DNA from: Staphylococcus pragensis
GTDB lineage: Bacteria > Bacillota > Bacilli > Staphylococcales > Staphylococcaceae
Direction: 5' to 3'
NCBI RefSeq assembly: GCF_004785665.1
Contig: NZ_SRPJ01000002.1
Span: forward strand, 310,001 to 374,000
Length of the DNA: 64,000 nt
The notes beneath the pieces were generated by a model. That model made no database searches and was not told the origin of the DNA. It worked only from the letters and a program-made list of their open reading frames with translations. Within the stretch, counting starts at the first letter, position 1; the number at the start of each line of letters is the position of its first letter. Of this stretch, positions 34,542-44,190 are shown piece by piece. Made by a program: the position numbers and the translations under genes.

Positions 34542-34934
34542 TTGGCACAAGTTGAATATAGAGGTACAGGCCGTCGTAAAAACTCAGTAGCACGTGTACG
34601 TTTAGTACCAGGTGAAGGTAATATCACAGTAAACGAACGTGACGTACGTGAGTACTTACCATTCGAATCATTAATCTTAGACTTAAACCAACCATTCGAT
34701 GTTACTGAAACTAAAGGTAACTATGATGTATTAGTTAACGTACACGGTGGTGGTTTCACTGGACAAGCTCAAGCTATCCGTCACGGAATCGCTCGTGCAT
34801 TATTAGAAGCAGATCCTGAATACAGAGGTTCTTTAAAACGTGCAGGTTTATTAACTCGTGACCCACGTATGAAAGAACGTAAAAAACCTGGTCTTAAAAA
34901 AGCACGTCGTTCTCCACAATTCTCAAAACGTTAA
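34542..34934 (+). CDS. rpsI: Ribosomal protein uS9
   Basis: A 130-residue full-length S9. The C-terminal [12 protein letters not shown] ends in the Lys-Arg tail that reaches the P-site tRNA. TTG start supported by AAAGGAGG. Followed by a strong terminator. Confidence 0.97.
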   Translation: MAQVEYRGTGRRKNSVARVRLVPGEGNITVNERDVREYLPFESLILDLNQPFDVTETKGNYDVLVNVHGGGFTGQAQAIRHGIARALLEADPEYRGSLKRAGLLTRDPRMKERKKPGLKKARRSPQFSKR

Positions 34935-34959
34935 GATTGGAAACGAACATGTTTTTATC

Positions 34960-34992
34960 AAGCACTTCTCAATTTCGAGAAGTGCTTTTTTG
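34960..34992 (+). terminator. Terminator after rpsI
   Basis: AAGCACTTCTC pairs with GAGAAGTGCTT followed by T6. Confidence 0.88.
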
Positions 34993-34999
34993 TATACAA

Positions 35000-35031
35000 A
35001 AAAGCTAGAGATTCTTAAAACCTCTAGCCTT
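35000..35031 (-). terminator. Terminator of the sirtuin gene
   Basis: On the minus strand GGCTAGAGG and CTCTAGC pair and are followed by TTTTTT. Confidence 0.75.
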
Positions 35032-35042
35032 TGAATAATATT

Positions 35043-35774
35043 TTACCTTTTAAATACTTCTTCGACTACTTCTGTCATATCATTATGAATGACTAAATCT
35101 GCTTTTCTATCATATGGTGTTTTATCTCGATTTATAATGACTAAATTATCTCCGGTAAAGTTTGAAATAAATCCAGCAGCTGGTTGTACTACAAGTGATG
35201 ATCCTAATACAATGACAGTATCTGCTTTTTGAATTTTATCAAGTGCTTTAAACACAGTAGGTTGATCTAACATTTCGCCATATAATACGATATCTGGACG
35301 AATGACTTCACCACATTTTTCACAGTATCTTAAATGATGATCCATTACATGTGATTTAGAATATTTTTCACCACATTTAATACAATAAAATCGATTCAAT
35401 GTACCATGGATTTCATCAATATTTTGACTTCCAGCATCTTCATGTAAGCCATCGATATTTTGAGTGATTACACCTAATGACTTTCCTTCTTTTTCAAGTT
35501 CGGCAATCCATTCATGAACGATGTTGGGTTTCTTATCTGCAACGAGTAGGCGTTTATGATAGAAATCAATGAAACTTTCTTTATTATCATTAAGATGATC
35601 TATACTTAATAAATATTCTGGTGAATAGCCATCTTTTGAAATTTCGTCAAACAATCCTCCTATTGAACGGAAATCGGGAATACCACTCGCTACTGACACG
35701 CCTGCACCAGTAAAGAAGACAATTTTATTTGAGTTATCTATAATTTTTTTGAGTTTTTCAATTTTATTAGCCAA
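35043..35774 (-). CDS. cobB: Sir2-family NAD-dependent protein deacylase
   Basis: A 243-residue sirtuin. NAD-binding GAGVSVASGIPDFR lies near residue 25, TQNIDGLHEDAGS carries the Q-N-x-D pocket, followed by the catalytic His in IHGTL. A Cys4 zinc site is formed by CIKCG and CEKCG. I prefer TTG 35774, with GAGGTG at normal spacing, over GTG 35783, which overlaps the ribosome site. Removes acyl groups from lysines using NAD. Divergent from lacR. Confidence 0.9.
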   Translation of the reverse strand: MANKIEKLKKIIDNSNKIVFFTGAGVSVASGIPDFRSIGGLFDEISKDGYSPEYLLSIDHLNDNKESFIDFYHKRLLVADKKPNIVHEWIAELEKEGKSLGVITQNIDGLHEDAGSQNIDEIHGTLNRFYCIKCGEKYSKSHVMDHHLRYCEKCGEVIRPDIVLYGEMLDQPTVFKALDKIQKADTVIVLGSSLVVQPAAGFISNFTGDNLVIINRDKTPYDRKADLVIHNDMTEVVEEVFKR

Positions 35775-36020
35775 AGTTGTCACCTCATTAAAAGTATTAA
35801 TTTACTGAATAACCTTCACTTTATATATTATAGTACACACATTTCAAAATAACATTTTATTAAATTCTGCCATAATTAAAAGTTATGATATAAAAATATT
35901 AGAGTTCAATCGCTCAATGGTATAAAATTAGTATGCGCTGAAAATCTTTAAACTACATGTCTAAAACGATTAGGCATTTTCAAAATAAAAAAATAGCAAT
36001 TGGGGGAAGTGAGGAATTGA

Positions 36021-36776
36021 ATGAATAAATACGATCGTTTAGATGAAATTACTAAACTCGTAAATCAAAAAGGAACGGTTAGAACTAACGAAATCGTTGA
36101 GGAACTTAATGTATCTGATATGACAGTTCGACGTGATTTAGCTGAATTAGAAGAAAAAGGACTATTAACTAAAATTCATGGCGGGGCGAGAAGTAATTCA
36201 GTCTTTCAATTTAAGGAGAAATCACATCAAGAGAAACATACACAGAATAAAGAAGAAAAACGAGTTGTAGCTCAAAAAGCTGCTAAACTCATTGAAGAAG
36301 GCGACACAATATTCTTAGGGCCAGGAACAACGATAGAATTTCTAGCTGAGGTAATGGAACATCAATCGTTGACGGTTATTACAAACTGTTTCCCGGTATT
36401 TAAAATATTGTTTAAAAAGCGTTCGATAGATTTCAAAGTGTATTTGCTTGGCGGGGAAATGCGAGAACTTACGGAATCGTTTGTTGGAGAAATGACGAAT
36501 ACCTTACTTAAAACGAAACGCTTTAGCAAGATGTTCTTTAGTTGTAATGGTATTAAAGAGGCAGATGTACTTACCTCTACTATTGATGAAGCTTATACAC
36601 AACAAATCGCATTAGAACGATCGGTAGAAAAATATTTACTTATTGATTCTTCAAAAATTGGAAAAGAAGACTTTACGCAGTTGTGTAAATTAGAAGACTT
36701 AACTGCAGTTGTCCTTGATACCGATGATGAAGAAAGTGTTTCGAAATTACAATTACATACAGAAGTAATTTATTAA
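36021..36776 (+). CDS. lacR: Lactose phosphotransferase system repressor LacR
   Basis: A 251-residue DeoR-family regulator. The winged helix spans residues about 5-55 ([21 protein letters not shown]), and the sugar-phosphate-binding DeoR C-domain is behind it ([17 protein letters not shown]). LacR represses lacABCDFEG; the known inducer in staphylococci is galactose or tagatose 6-phosphate. Upstream of the operon on the same strand with its own terminator, as in S. aureus. Confidence 0.95.
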   Translation: MNKYDRLDEITKLVNQKGTVRTNEIVEELNVSDMTVRRDLAELEEKGLLTKIHGGARSNSVFQFKEKSHQEKHTQNKEEKRVVAQKAAKLIEEGDTIFLGPGTTIEFLAEVMEHQSLTVITNCFPVFKILFKKRSIDFKVYLLGGEMRELTESFVGEMTNTLLKTKRFSKMFFSCNGIKEADVLTSTIDEAYTQQIALERSVEKYLLIDSSKIGKEDFTQLCKLEDLTAVVLDTDDEESVSKLQLHTEVIY

Positions 36777-36782
36777 ATAAAG

Positions 36783-36826
36783 AAATCCTAAGATTGTTTG
36801 AAAGTAAACAATCTTAGGATTTTTTA
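36783..36826 (+). terminator. Terminator between lacR and the lac operon
   Basis: AAATCCTAAGATTGTTT pairs with AAACAATCTTAGGATTT followed by T tract. Confidence 0.88.
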
Positions 36827-36909
36827 GTTTATAAAAGTTTAATTAAACACAGAAATACATTGTTTTGTTTAAAACAACTAAATATCAAACAATATTCAAA
36901 CATTTATTG

Positions 36910-36938
36910 TTGATTATTTGTTTGTTTATGTTTATAAT
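36910..36938 (+). promoter_or_regulatory. lac operon promoter
   Basis: TTGATT and TATAAT separated by exactly 17 bp, about 85 bases before lacA. The spacer and surroundings are built of TTTGTTTATGTTTAT-type repeats. Confidence 0.75.
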
Positions 36939-36983
36939 TTAATCGTAAAGATTTGAAAGCGCTTTTTCACACAACAAATAAAC
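36924..36983. promoter_or_regulatory. Probable LacR operator pair and catabolite site in the lac promoter
   Basis: TTATGTTTAT at about 36926 has its exact inverse ATAAACATAA near 36977. The pair brackets the start point. Between them lies TGAAAGCGCTTTTTCA (36954-36969), which resembles a CcpA cre site with two extra T. Binding by LacR and CcpA is inferred from position and known lac regulation. Confidence 0.5.
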
Positions 36984-37025
36984 ATAATGCTGTGGAAAGA
37001 TATCATCTTAAAAAGGAGAATTACT

Positions 37026-37454
37026 ATGACAATTATTATTGGTTCAGACGTAGATGGCAAAAGATTGAAAGATGTTGTTAAAACATTTTTAAAAGAAAAC
37101 AATCATGATGTGCTTGATGTAACTGAAGGTAAAGAATTAGATTTTGTGGATTCAACACTAGCAGTTGTACATGAAGTTCAAAAAAATGATGAGAACTTAG
37201 GAATTGCAATTGATGCCTATGGTGCAGGAAGTTTCATGGTTGCTACTAAAGTTAAAGGCATGATTGCTGCAGAAGTTTCAGATGAACGTTCTGCTTATAT
37301 GACACGTGGTCATAATAATGCACGCATGATTACTATGGGAGCGCAAATCGTTGGAGATACTTTAGCTCAAAATGTTGCAAAAGAATTTGTTAATGGTCAT
37401 TACGATGGTGGACGTCACCAAATTCGTGTAGATATGTTAAATAAAATGTGTTAA
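37026..37454 (+). CDS. lacA: Galactose-6-phosphate isomerase subunit LacA
   Basis: A 142-residue RpiB/LacAB-family subunit. Start ATG 37026 ([18 protein letters not shown]) gives the S. aureus length and has AAAGGAG; an upstream ATG at 36987 lacks one. With LacB it converts galactose 6-phosphate to tagatose 6-phosphate. It lacks the Cys-Gly-Thr-Gly loop that LacB has, as is normal for LacA. First gene of the operon. Confidence 0.96.
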   Translation: MTIIIGSDVDGKRLKDVVKTFLKENNHDVLDVTEGKELDFVDSTLAVVHEVQKNDENLGIAIDAYGAGSFMVATKVKGMIAAEVSDERSAYMTRGHNNARMITMGAQIVGDTLAQNVAKEFVNGHYDGGRHQIRVDMLNKMC

Positions 37455-37470
37455 TTGGGAGGATAATAAA

Positions 37471-37986
37471 ATGAAAATAGCTATTGGTTGCGATCATATT
37501 GTAACAGATACAAAAATGGCAGTTTCTAAACATTTAAAAGAACAAGGACATGAAGTAATTGATGTAGGAACATATGATTTTACAAGAACACACTATCCAA
37601 TCTTTGGTAAAAAAGTTGGTGAAGCTGTAACAAGTGGAGAAGCGGATTTAGGTGTATGTATTTGTGGAACTGGTGTTGGTATTAGTAACTCAGCTAACAA
37701 AGTGCCAGGCGTAAGAACTGCATTAGTTCGTGATATGACTACAGCTTTATATTCTAAAGAAGAATTAAATGCAAACGTTGTAAGCTTCGGCGGTAAAGTC
37801 GTAGGAGAATTATTTATCTTCGATATCGTAGACGCATTCATTAAAGCGGAATATAAACCTACTGAGGAAAATAAAAAATTAATCGCTAAAATCGAACATT
37901 TAGAAGCACATAATGATAAACAAGCTGATCCTCACTTCTTTGATGAATTTTTAGAAAAATGGAACAAAGGTGAATATCACGATTAA
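37471..37986 (+). CDS. lacB: Galactose-6-phosphate isomerase subunit LacB
   Basis: A 171-residue RpiB-family subunit with the active-site loop CGTG at residues 65-68 and the N-terminal IAIGCDHI. Pairs with LacA in the tagatose pathway. GGGAGG upstream; only 16 bases separate it from lacA. Confidence 0.96.
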   Translation: MKIAIGCDHIVTDTKMAVSKHLKEQGHEVIDVGTYDFTRTHYPIFGKKVGEAVTSGEADLGVCICGTGVGISNSANKVPGVRTALVRDMTTALYSKEELNANVVSFGGKVVGELFIFDIVDAFIKAEYKPTEENKKLIAKIEHLEAHNDKQADPHFFDEFLEKWNKGEYHD

Positions 37987-37998
37987 AGGTGGACTATC

Positions 37999-38931
37999 AT
38001 GATTTTAACATTAACACTTAATCCTTCTGTAGATATTTCATATCCTTTGGAACACTTTAATCTTGATACAGTCAATAGAGTGACAAATACAAGTAAAACT
38101 GCTGGAGGCAAAGGTTTAAATGTAACACGTGTTTTATCAGAATTTGGTGAAGATGTTTTAGCAAGTGGATTTTTAGGTGGTCAGTTAGGTGAGTTTATTG
38201 AACATCAACTTGATGAGAACCAAATACAACATTCATTTTTCCAAATTAAAGGTGAAACAAGAAACTGTATTGCTATCTTACATGAAGGTCAACAAACTGA
38301 AATATTAGAACAAGGCCCTGCAATTAGTGAAGAAGAAGCTAAAGGTTTCAAATCACATTTAAGTCATTTATTTAGCAAAGCTAATGCAATTGCTATGTCA
38401 GGAAGTTTACCTAAAGGATTGAACTCAGATTATTATGCAGAAATTATTCAATTAGCTAATCAACAACACATACCAACTGTCCTAGATAGTTCAGGTCAGT
38501 CATTAATGGATGTATTGTTAAGCGATAGTAAGCCTACAGTGATAAAACCTAATATTGATGAATTATCACAATTGTTACAAACCACTGTTACTACAGATAT
38601 AAATAGTTTAAAAGAAGCAGTCACTCAACCCATCTTTGAAGGTATTGAATGGATTATCGTTTCTTTAGGTGGCGACGGTGCTTTCGCAAAACATCATCAA
38701 ACGTTCTATAAAGTTAACATTCCAAATATTAAAGTAGTAAATCCTGTTGGTTCTGGTGACTCAACTGTAGCAGGAATTACGTCAGGATTAATTCATCAAG
38801 ATTCTGATAAGGATTTATTAAGAAAAGCAAATACATTTGGCATGTTAAATGCAATGGAAAGCCAAACTGGTCATATCAATGTAAATAAATTTGACGAAAT
38901 ATTCCAACAAATTGAAGTTATAGAGGTGTAA
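37999..38931 (+). CDS. lacC: Tagatose-6-phosphate kinase
   Basis: A 310-residue PfkB-family kinase with N-terminal [13 protein letters not shown] and the catalytic anion-hole motif [12 protein letters not shown] near residue 250. Makes tagatose 1,6-bisphosphate from tagatose 6-phosphate with ATP. Intact despite the broken genes downstream. Confidence 0.96.
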   Translation: MILTLTLNPSVDISYPLEHFNLDTVNRVTNTSKTAGGKGLNVTRVLSEFGEDVLASGFLGGQLGEFIEHQLDENQIQHSFFQIKGETRNCIAILHEGQQTEILEQGPAISEEEAKGFKSHLSHLFSKANAIAMSGSLPKGLNSDYYAEIIQLANQQHIPTVLDSSGQSLMDVLLSDSKPTVIKPNIDELSQLLQTTVTTDINSLKEAVTQPIFEGIEWIIVSLGGDGAFAKHHQTFYKVNIPNIKVVNPVGSGDSTVAGITSGLIHQDSDKDLLRKANTFGMLNAMESQTGHINVNKFDEIFQQIEVIEV

Positions 38932-38934
38932 TTC

Positions 38935-39912
38935 ATGACTAAATCACAACAAAAATTATCATCAATTGAGCAATTAAGTAATAAAGAAGGGGTTATCTCA
39001 GCTTTAGCATTTGACCAACGTGGTGCTTTAAAAAGAATGATGGCTGAACATCAAACTGAAGAACCAACTGTTGAACAAATTGAACAATTAAAAGTTCTTG
39101 TATCTGAAGAATTAACTCAATATGCATCATCAATTCTTTTAGATCCAGAATATGGATTACCTGCTTCTGATGCACGTAATAAAGAATGTGGTTTATTACT
39201 TGCTTATGAAAAAACAGGTTATGACGTAAATGCTAAAGGTCGTTTACCTGACTGTTTAGTTGAATGGTCAGCAAAACGTTTAAAAGAACAAGGCGCTAAT
39301 GCTGTTAAATTCTTACTTTATTATGATGTTGATGATTCAGAAGAAATCAATGTTCAAAAGAAAGCATATATTGAAAGAATTGGATCTGAGTGTGTAGCAG
39401 AAGACATTCCATTCTTCTTAGAAGTTTTAACATATGATGACAACATTCCGGATAATAAAAGTGCTGAATTTGCGAAAGTAAAACCTCGTAAAGTTAATGA
39501 AGCGATGAAGTTATTCTCAGAAGAAAGATTCAATGTTGATGTACTTAAAGTTGAAGTACCAGTCAATATGAACTATGTTGAAGGCTTTGCTGATGGTGAA
39601 GTGGTTTATAGCAAAGAAGAAGCGGCACAACACTTCCGTGATCAAGAAGCTTCTACACATTTACCATATATCTATTTAAGTGCGGGTGTTACTGCTGAAC
39701 TATTCCAAGAAACACTTAAATTTGCTCATGAAGCTGGCGCTAAATTCAATGGTGTACTTTGTGGACGTGCAACTTGGTCAGGTGCGGTAAAAGTTTATAT
39801 CGAACAAGGCGAAGAAGCAGCACGTGAATGGTTACGCACTACTGGATTTAAAAATATCGATGATTTAAATAAAGTATTAGAAACAACAGCAACATCTTGG
39901 AAATCTAAATAA
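38935..39912 (+). CDS. lacD: Tagatose-1,6-bisphosphate aldolase
   Basis: A 325-residue class I aldolase; the Schiff-base lysine is Lys205 in [10 protein letters not shown]. Splits tagatose 1,6-bisphosphate into dihydroxyacetone phosphate and glyceraldehyde 3-phosphate. It starts three bases after lacC ends and is intact. Confidence 0.96.
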   Translation: MTKSQQKLSSIEQLSNKEGVISALAFDQRGALKRMMAEHQTEEPTVEQIEQLKVLVSEELTQYASSILLDPEYGLPASDARNKECGLLLAYEKTGYDVNAKGRLPDCLVEWSAKRLKEQGANAVKFLLYYDVDDSEEINVQKKAYIERIGSECVAEDIPFFLEVLTYDDNIPDNKSAEFAKVKPRKVNEAMKLFSEERFNVDVLKVEVPVNMNYVEGFADGEVVYSKEEAAQHFRDQEASTHLPYIYLSAGVTAELFQETLKFAHEAGAKFNGVLCGRATWSGAVKVYIEQGEEAAREWLRTTGFKNIDDLNKVLETTATSWKSK

Positions 39913-39930
39913 TTAAAGGAGGTTAATGAT

Positions 39931-40245
39931 ATGAATAGAGAAGAGGTACAATTACTTGGTTTTGAAATCGTAGCTTATGCTGGCGATGCACGTTCTAAAT
40001 TGTTAGAAGCTTTAACTGCTGCTAAAAATGGTGAATTAGATAAGGCTGAGCAACTTGCTGAAGAAGCTAATGAATGTATCGCAAATGCGCACAAAGCACA
40101 AACTAGTTTATTAGCTAAAGAAGCGCAAGGTGATGACATTGCATATAGCGTAACTATGATGCACGGTCAAGACCATTTAATGACAACATTATTATTAAAA
40201 GATTTAATCAAACACCTAATAGAATTATATAGAAGAGGGAGTTGA
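39931..40245 (+). CDS. lacF: Lactose-specific PTS enzyme IIA
   Basis: A 104-residue IIA-Lac with the phosphorylated His78 in MMHGQDH. It takes phosphate from HPr and passes it to LacE. AAAGGAGG upstream. Intact, but its partner LacE is disrupted just downstream. Confidence 0.96.
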   Translation: MNREEVQLLGFEIVAYAGDARSKLLEALTAAKNGELDKAEQLAEEANECIANAHKAQTSLLAKEAQGDDIAYSVTMMHGQDHLMTTLLLKDLIKHLIELYRRGS

Positions 40246-40250
40246 CCCTG

Positions 40251-40493
40251 ATGAATAAGTTAATAGCATGGATAGAAAAAGGGAAGCCGTTCTTTGAAAA
40301 AATATCTCGTAATATTTATTTAAGAGCGATTCGTGATGGATTTATAGCAGCAATTCCAATTATCTTGTTCTCAAGTATCTTTATCTTAGTAACTTATGTG
40401 CCGAATGTATTTGGCTTTACATGGAGTAAAACAATGGAAGGTATATTAATGAAACCTTATAACTATACGATGGGTATTGTTGGTTTAAGCTAA
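40251..40493 (+). pseudogene. lacE: lacE 5' fragment, interrupted by the mobile element
   Basis: The first about 78 codons of lactose PTS enzyme IICB ([20 protein letters not shown] to NYTMGIVG), then two element-derived codons and a TAA. The remainder lies at 56310-57830. ATG 40251 is preceded by GAGGGAG; an earlier TTG overlaps the ribosome site. The fragment retains only the first membrane segment or two and cannot transport lactose. Confidence 0.95.
40467..40486. other. attL core of the inserted element
   Basis: ACGATGGGTATTGTTGGTTT, matching 18 of 20 bases with the copy at 56310-56329. The two differences fall at third positions of lacE codons. It marks the left edge of the element. Confidence 0.8.
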
Positions 40494-40541
40494 AAAAGAG
40501 CTGTAAACGTTGGTATGAAGCGGTTTACAACTCTTGATGAT
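40492..40541 (-). terminator. Terminator of the integrase gene
   Basis: On the minus strand AGTTGTAAAC pairs with GTTTACAGCT, followed by TTTTTT, just past the integrase stop codon. Confidence 0.75.
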
Positions 40542-40544
40542 ATG

Positions 40545-40566
40545 AATTGAATACGTTTTGAATACG
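40545..40566. repeat. Integrase arm-type repeats, left end
   Basis: Two tandem 11 bp units, AATTGAATACG then TTTTGAATACG, of the same type as four perfect copies near the right end (56162-56205). Confidence 0.7.
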
Positions 40567-40572
40567 TGATTA

Positions 40573-41709
40573 CTAAAAACTAACATAATTTGCGAACTTT
40601 TCGGCCACTTTCTCACGCTGCTTTTCTGTAACGTGTGCATATATTCCCATTGTCGTTTGTATATCCTCGTGACCTAATCTATCTTGTACCTCTTGAACAG
40701 ATAAGCCCGCTTCAAATAATAAAGAACAGTGTGTATGTCTAAAGCCATGTACTGTTATCCTTTTAAATTTATTCTTTTTACATATCAAATTCAAAGTTTC
40801 ATTAGCATATACTCTATTTAGTCGTTTATTCGTTTCTACATTCGTGAATATTTCTTGATGTTTGCTAGATGTATTATGACCGTGTTTAAGAGATAACACA
40901 CGTTGTTGAGTACGCCACTCTTTTAATACCTCTAATGTCTTACTATCAACACTGATCGTTCTAATTGATGAACGAGTTTTAGGCGTATCTATAAACTGTC
41001 TATGATTTAAGCCCTCTGCAAGTGTCTTATTCACGCTTAACGTCTGATTAGTAAAATCTATATCATTCCATGTTAACGCCATTAATTCGCCACGTCTGAT
41101 ACCCGTAAAGGCAAGGGTACGAAATAAAGCATGATGTAATACATTATCTTTTACAAGCTCTAAAAACTGCTGCAATTCATCACTTGTATAGTATTTCATT
41201 GTTTCGTGTTTCTGATTACTTTTCTTACGTGGTGCTTTTATGTGATTAAATGGATTATCAGTTATGATTTTTAAACTAATAGCATACTCAAAGATAGTAG
41301 ACGCATATATACGCCCCTTTTTCGTTTCTGAATATGTTCGATACCATTCATTCAATACTTTTTGACAATGTGGCACGGTAATATCTTTAATAGCCATATT
41401 CTCAAAGTGTGGAAGTATCATCATTTTAAATGTTGTCATTGCTTGCTGATAGGTGCTTTCTTTTACTGTATTTCTATATTGTTCTAACCATAGTTCATAT
41501 ATTTGCTTAAACGTCATTATTTCAGTATTTAAGAAGCCGTTAGCTTGTACTTCTGTTTGCAGCTTAGCTTCTGCAATTTTGGCTTCTCTTTCAGTTTTAA
41601 AGCCACGTCTTGTTGTCCGCTTCTGCTTACGAGTAATCGGATCAACACCGAGATATGCAACAAACATATACGCCGTTGAGCCGTCTTTCTTTTTATATTT
41701 CTTAATCAT
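40573..41709 (-). CDS. int: Tyrosine-family site-specific integrase
   Basis: A 378-residue phage-type integrase. The N-terminal arm-binding domain (residues about 1-50) precedes a core-binding domain (65-160) and the catalytic domain with Arg205 (TGIRRGEL), His321 and Arg324 (HGFRH), His347 (LGH) and the nucleophile Tyr357 (GIYAHV), all present. It lies beside attL, the usual place, and most likely inserted the element in lacE. Divergent from the regulatory and replication genes. Confidence 0.95.
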   Translation of the reverse strand: MIKKYKKKDGSTAYMFVAYLGVDPITRKQKRTTRRGFKTEREAKIAEAKLQTEVQANGFLNTEIMTFKQIYELWLEQYRNTVKESTYQQAMTTFKMMILPHFENMAIKDITVPHCQKVLNEWYRTYSETKKGRIYASTIFEYAISLKIITDNPFNHIKAPRKKSNQKHETMKYYTSDELQQFLELVKDNVLHHALFRTLAFTGIRRGELMALTWNDIDFTNQTLSVNKTLAEGLNHRQFIDTPKTRSSIRTISVDSKTLEVLKEWRTQQRVLSLKHGHNTSSKHQEIFTNVETNKRLNRVYANETLNLICKKNKFKRITVHGFRHTHCSLLFEAGLSVQEVQDRLGHEDIQTTMGIYAHVTEKQREKVAEKFANYVSF

Positions 41710-41834
41710 TGTAAATCAATCCTTTCTACTTGCCCGCATGCGTTTGATTGGATTGAACACACCTTTGAGAGTGGTTACTCATTGGTGCGGTAATAGTATG
41801 TATGAACTCGTAAGCAGGAGTGAAATAATAAAAA

Positions 41835-42575
41835 CTAATTTTTATTAATCATACTTATCAATTCATCTATATTTTGAGGATATGTTTCTTTAAAAACTAA
41901 ATACATTGGTTTATCTTTAATTTTTTGATAGTAATAATTCGGATAATTATAAATGCGTTCACTTATTTTTAAAGATTTTAACTTTAAATCTTTAGCACGT
42001 TTAACTAAGTTGTTTTTATCAAAGCTATCATCTCGAGCATTAAATTCATTCATTATCTCAATGTATTCATTTGTAAATGAAATTAATTCTTCTAAAGTAA
42101 TAGGTTTCAATTTGTCGTTATTAGATTTATCATTATTTAATAATTCTATATATAAATCTTTTACATATTCGTATTTAATAGAAGAAATATCTAAACCTCT
42201 TTTTTTTAAAATATTTACAATTTCTAAAGCTTCTTTGTATTCATCAATAGAAGAAAAATATATATCTCCTTCCGTATAATAAGCTTTTAGAACATAATCA
42301 TAAATTTTTTGAAAATCTTGAAATTGATCAAGTGCTTTACTAAAACCATTGTGAAATAAATCTTCACTAAAATGTACAATTAAATTATATGAAGTATTTA
42401 AACTATCAGCATAAGTATGTAAATCGTCTAAATCAATCTTTCGATTGCCATTTTCATGATTGGAAATAGTATTTTGACTAAAACCGGTTAATTCGCTTAA
42501 TTGATGTTGTGTCATTTTTTTAGATTTTCGAATTCTTTTAATTACTTGGCCTAGAGTGTTCTGTCTTTCCGCCAT
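41835..42575 (-). CDS. XRE-family repressor of the element
   Basis: A 246-residue protein with an N-terminal helix-turn-helix (MTQHQLSELTGFSQNTISNHENGNRKIDL) and a long, helical C-terminal part of unknown fold, without a LexA-type self-cleavage motif. I chose ATG 42575 with GAGG nearby. Leftward beside the integrase and divergent from Cro, this is the position of the Stl/Rpr master repressor in phage satellites. Those are relieved by a helper-phage protein rather than by RecA; that this one works so is inference. Confidence 0.85.
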   Translation of the reverse strand: MAERQNTLGQVIKRIRKSKKMTQHQLSELTGFSQNTISNHENGNRKIDLDDLHTYADSLNTSYNLIVHFSEDLFHNGFSKALDQFQDFQKIYDYVLKAYYTEGDIYFSSIDEYKEALEIVNILKKRGLDISSIKYEYVKDLYIELLNNDKSNNDKLKPITLEELISFTNEYIEIMNEFNARDDSFDKNNLVKRAKDLKLKSLKISERIYNYPNYYYQKIKDKPMYLVFKETYPQNIDELISMINKN

Positions 42576-42619
42576 TTTCCTCAATTCCTTTCTATGAAAT
42601 AATAGCATATAGAAAAAAA

Positions 42620-42636
42620 TATCTCAATTTGTTATA
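42620..42636. promoter_or_regulatory. Operator half-site O1
   Basis: TATCTCAATTTGTTATA keeps the left half of the 17 bp palindrome found at O2 and O3, upstream of the repressor gene. Confidence 0.5.
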
Positions 42637-42653
42637 ATTAGTGTTGAAATTTA

Positions 42654-42670
42654 TATCTCATTTTGAGATA
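42654..42670. promoter_or_regulatory. Operator O2
   Basis: TATCTCATTTTGAGATA, a 17 bp near-perfect palindrome in the repressor/Cro intergenic region, overlapping the rightward promoter area. Confidence 0.7.
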
Positions 42671-42690
42671 ATTTATTTGGAGGTGGTTAT

Positions 42691-42918
42691 ATGTTGACTA
42701 AAAAAGTAGAATTAAAACAAAAATATCTTAAACCTAAACAACAACTTAGAGAAATAAGATTAAAAAAAGAGTTATCTACTAGTTATGTAGCTCAATTAAT
42801 CGGGTTAGATAGACGGCAATATGTAGCTAAGGAAAAAGGCTTATTTCCTTTTCACGATTATGAAATAGTTACTTTAGTAAATGAGTTAGATATTGATAAA
42901 GAAGTATTTTTTATTTAA
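42691..42918 (+). CDS. Cro-like XRE regulator
   Basis: A 75-residue single helix-turn-helix protein (LREIRLKKELSTSYVAQLIGLDRRQYVAKEKG). First rightward gene, with a GGAGGTGG site and operator O2 just upstream. The expected role is to oppose the leftward repressor in a lysogeny-type switch. Operators stand on both sides of it. Confidence 0.8.
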   Translation: MLTKKVELKQKYLKPKQQLREIRLKKELSTSYVAQLIGLDRRQYVAKEKGLFPFHDYEIVTLVNELDIDKEVFFI

Positions 42919-42925
42919 ATTTATA

Positions 42926-42942
42926 TATCTCAATTTGAGATA
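42926..42942. promoter_or_regulatory. Operator O3
   Basis: TATCTCAATTTGAGATA, a perfect 17 bp palindrome immediately before the ribosome site of the excisionase-like gene, so repressor or Cro binding could block that gene separately. Confidence 0.65.
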
Positions 42943-42958
42943 AAAAGGAGGCTTATAA

Positions 42959-43222
42959 ATGAGTGCACCGATTTTAAGTGAAGCCGCTTCAATCGAGTTA
43001 GCAAACGGTATATTGAAACTTGCCGAGCAAATCGCCCAGCAAAAAATAGAACAACAACAGAAGCGGTGGCTTACACAAACAGAAGTAAGAAAGTTATACA
43101 GATGTACACATAGTGATGTTACAGAGTGGGAACGTTTAGGACTTACTAAACGTAAACAGGGGCGAAGCTATTACTATGATCGTCAAGAAATAGAAAGATT
43201 TTTAGAAAGTCAAAAATATTAA
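42959..43222 (+). CDS. xis: Excisionase-like helix-turn-helix protein
   Basis: An 87-residue protein with a MerR/excisionase-type winged helix in its C-terminal half (WLTQTEVRKLYRCTHSDVTEWERLGL, then GRSYYYDRQEIERFLESQ). Such proteins in this position help the integrase excise the element. Its N-terminal helix is rich in Gln and Ala. AAAGGAGG upstream, directly after operator O3. The excisionase role is by position and fold. Confidence 0.65.
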   Translation: MSAPILSEAASIELANGILKLAEQIAQQKIEQQQKRWLTQTEVRKLYRCTHSDVTEWERLGLTKRKQGRSYYYDRQEIERFLESQKY

Positions 43223-43285
43223 TGAAATCTTGCCCGCAAGCGAGTGAATAAAAGTAATAGTACTAATCAATTTCGGAGGTTTTAA

Positions 43286-43927
43286 ATGATAAAACAAATT
43301 TTTAACGATACGGAAATTAGATTTATAGAAAAAGACGGGGAACATTGGGCAGTAGCGAGTGATATATCAAAAGCACTTGGATATACACATACACCGCATA
43401 TGTTAAGAATGATTGATGATGAAGATGTGACTACTCACATTGTGGACAGCACATCACTTAAAAAGAAAGCTAGAAAAACTCAATTAGTAAATATAATTTC
43501 AGAAACTGGAATTTATGAAGCTATTTGGAACAGTAGACGACAAGAAGCACAAGAATTTAAAAAGTGGGTTAAGAAAGTTATTAAAACACTGCGACAAGCA
43601 ACAGGCTTAAAAGATTATGAAGCTTTTCGCATGACTGACAAGCAAATACAAAAAGACGCTATGAGTAAGTTAAAAGAAGCAAATACAACAGCTAAGCGAG
43701 TAGATTACATTAAAGCAAACACAATATCAGATAAAGCAACATCAACGCTATATGGCTTTAAGAAGATGATTAAAAAAGGTGCAATGACACCTGAAATGTT
43801 AGCAACTCGACAAACAATATTAACTGATGTAGTTGATTTAATGGCTGCAAAAAATCGCTTTGGCTTAGATATTAAAGTGAGTGAAACGATTTACGGTAAA
43901 TACAACAAACAAGAAGAAGCGGAGTGA
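43286..43927 (+). CDS. Bro-N domain antirepressor-like protein
   Basis: A 213-residue protein. The N-terminal Bro-N domain (IRFIEKDGEHWAVASDISKALGYTH to LVNIISETGIYEAIWNSRRQEAQEFKKWV) spans residues about 10-100; the C-terminal part is a helical phage-antirepressor-type domain. Bro-N proteins bind DNA or repressors and promote induction of phages. Co-transcribed with the early genes. Confidence 0.85.
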   Translation: MIKQIFNDTEIRFIEKDGEHWAVASDISKALGYTHTPHMLRMIDDEDVTTHIVDSTSLKKKARKTQLVNIISETGIYEAIWNSRRQEAQEFKKWVKKVIKTLRQATGLKDYEAFRMTDKQIQKDAMSKLKEANTTAKRVDYIKANTISDKATSTLYGFKKMIKKGAMTPEMLATRQTILTDVVDLMAAKNRFGLDIKVSETIYGKYNKQEEAE

Positions 43928-43931
43928 TAAA

Positions 43932-44132
43932 ATGCTTAGGTTTCTGAATGAACTTATTTATATCTGTGTAATAACCATATTTTTAAATATGTATTCTGAA
44001 TTACATTATGCGTTGGTATTTTTCTTATTCTCAAGCATGGTAGCTATTATCAAATTTGATATTCGAGATGAACAACGCTCGTATCTCTATAAAGCATATA
44101 GAGAACATTTACAAAACAGTAGAAGAATTTAA
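43932..44132 (+). CDS. Small membrane protein of the element
   Basis: A 66-residue protein with two hydrophobic segments (LIYICVITIFLNMY and ALVFFLFSSMVAII) and a charged C-terminus. Start ATG 43932 has AGCGGAGTG close upstream; it follows the Bro gene by four bases. Function unknown; early-region membrane proteins of phages and satellites often act in superinfection exclusion, but nothing here shows that. Confidence 0.65.
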   Translation: MLRFLNELIYICVITIFLNMYSELHYALVFFLFSSMVAIIKFDIRDEQRSYLYKAYREHLQNSRRI

Positions 44133-44190
44133 GTAGAAATGTATCAAAATAATAAACCGCTTCGATATGAAGCAATAGGAGGATTTATAA

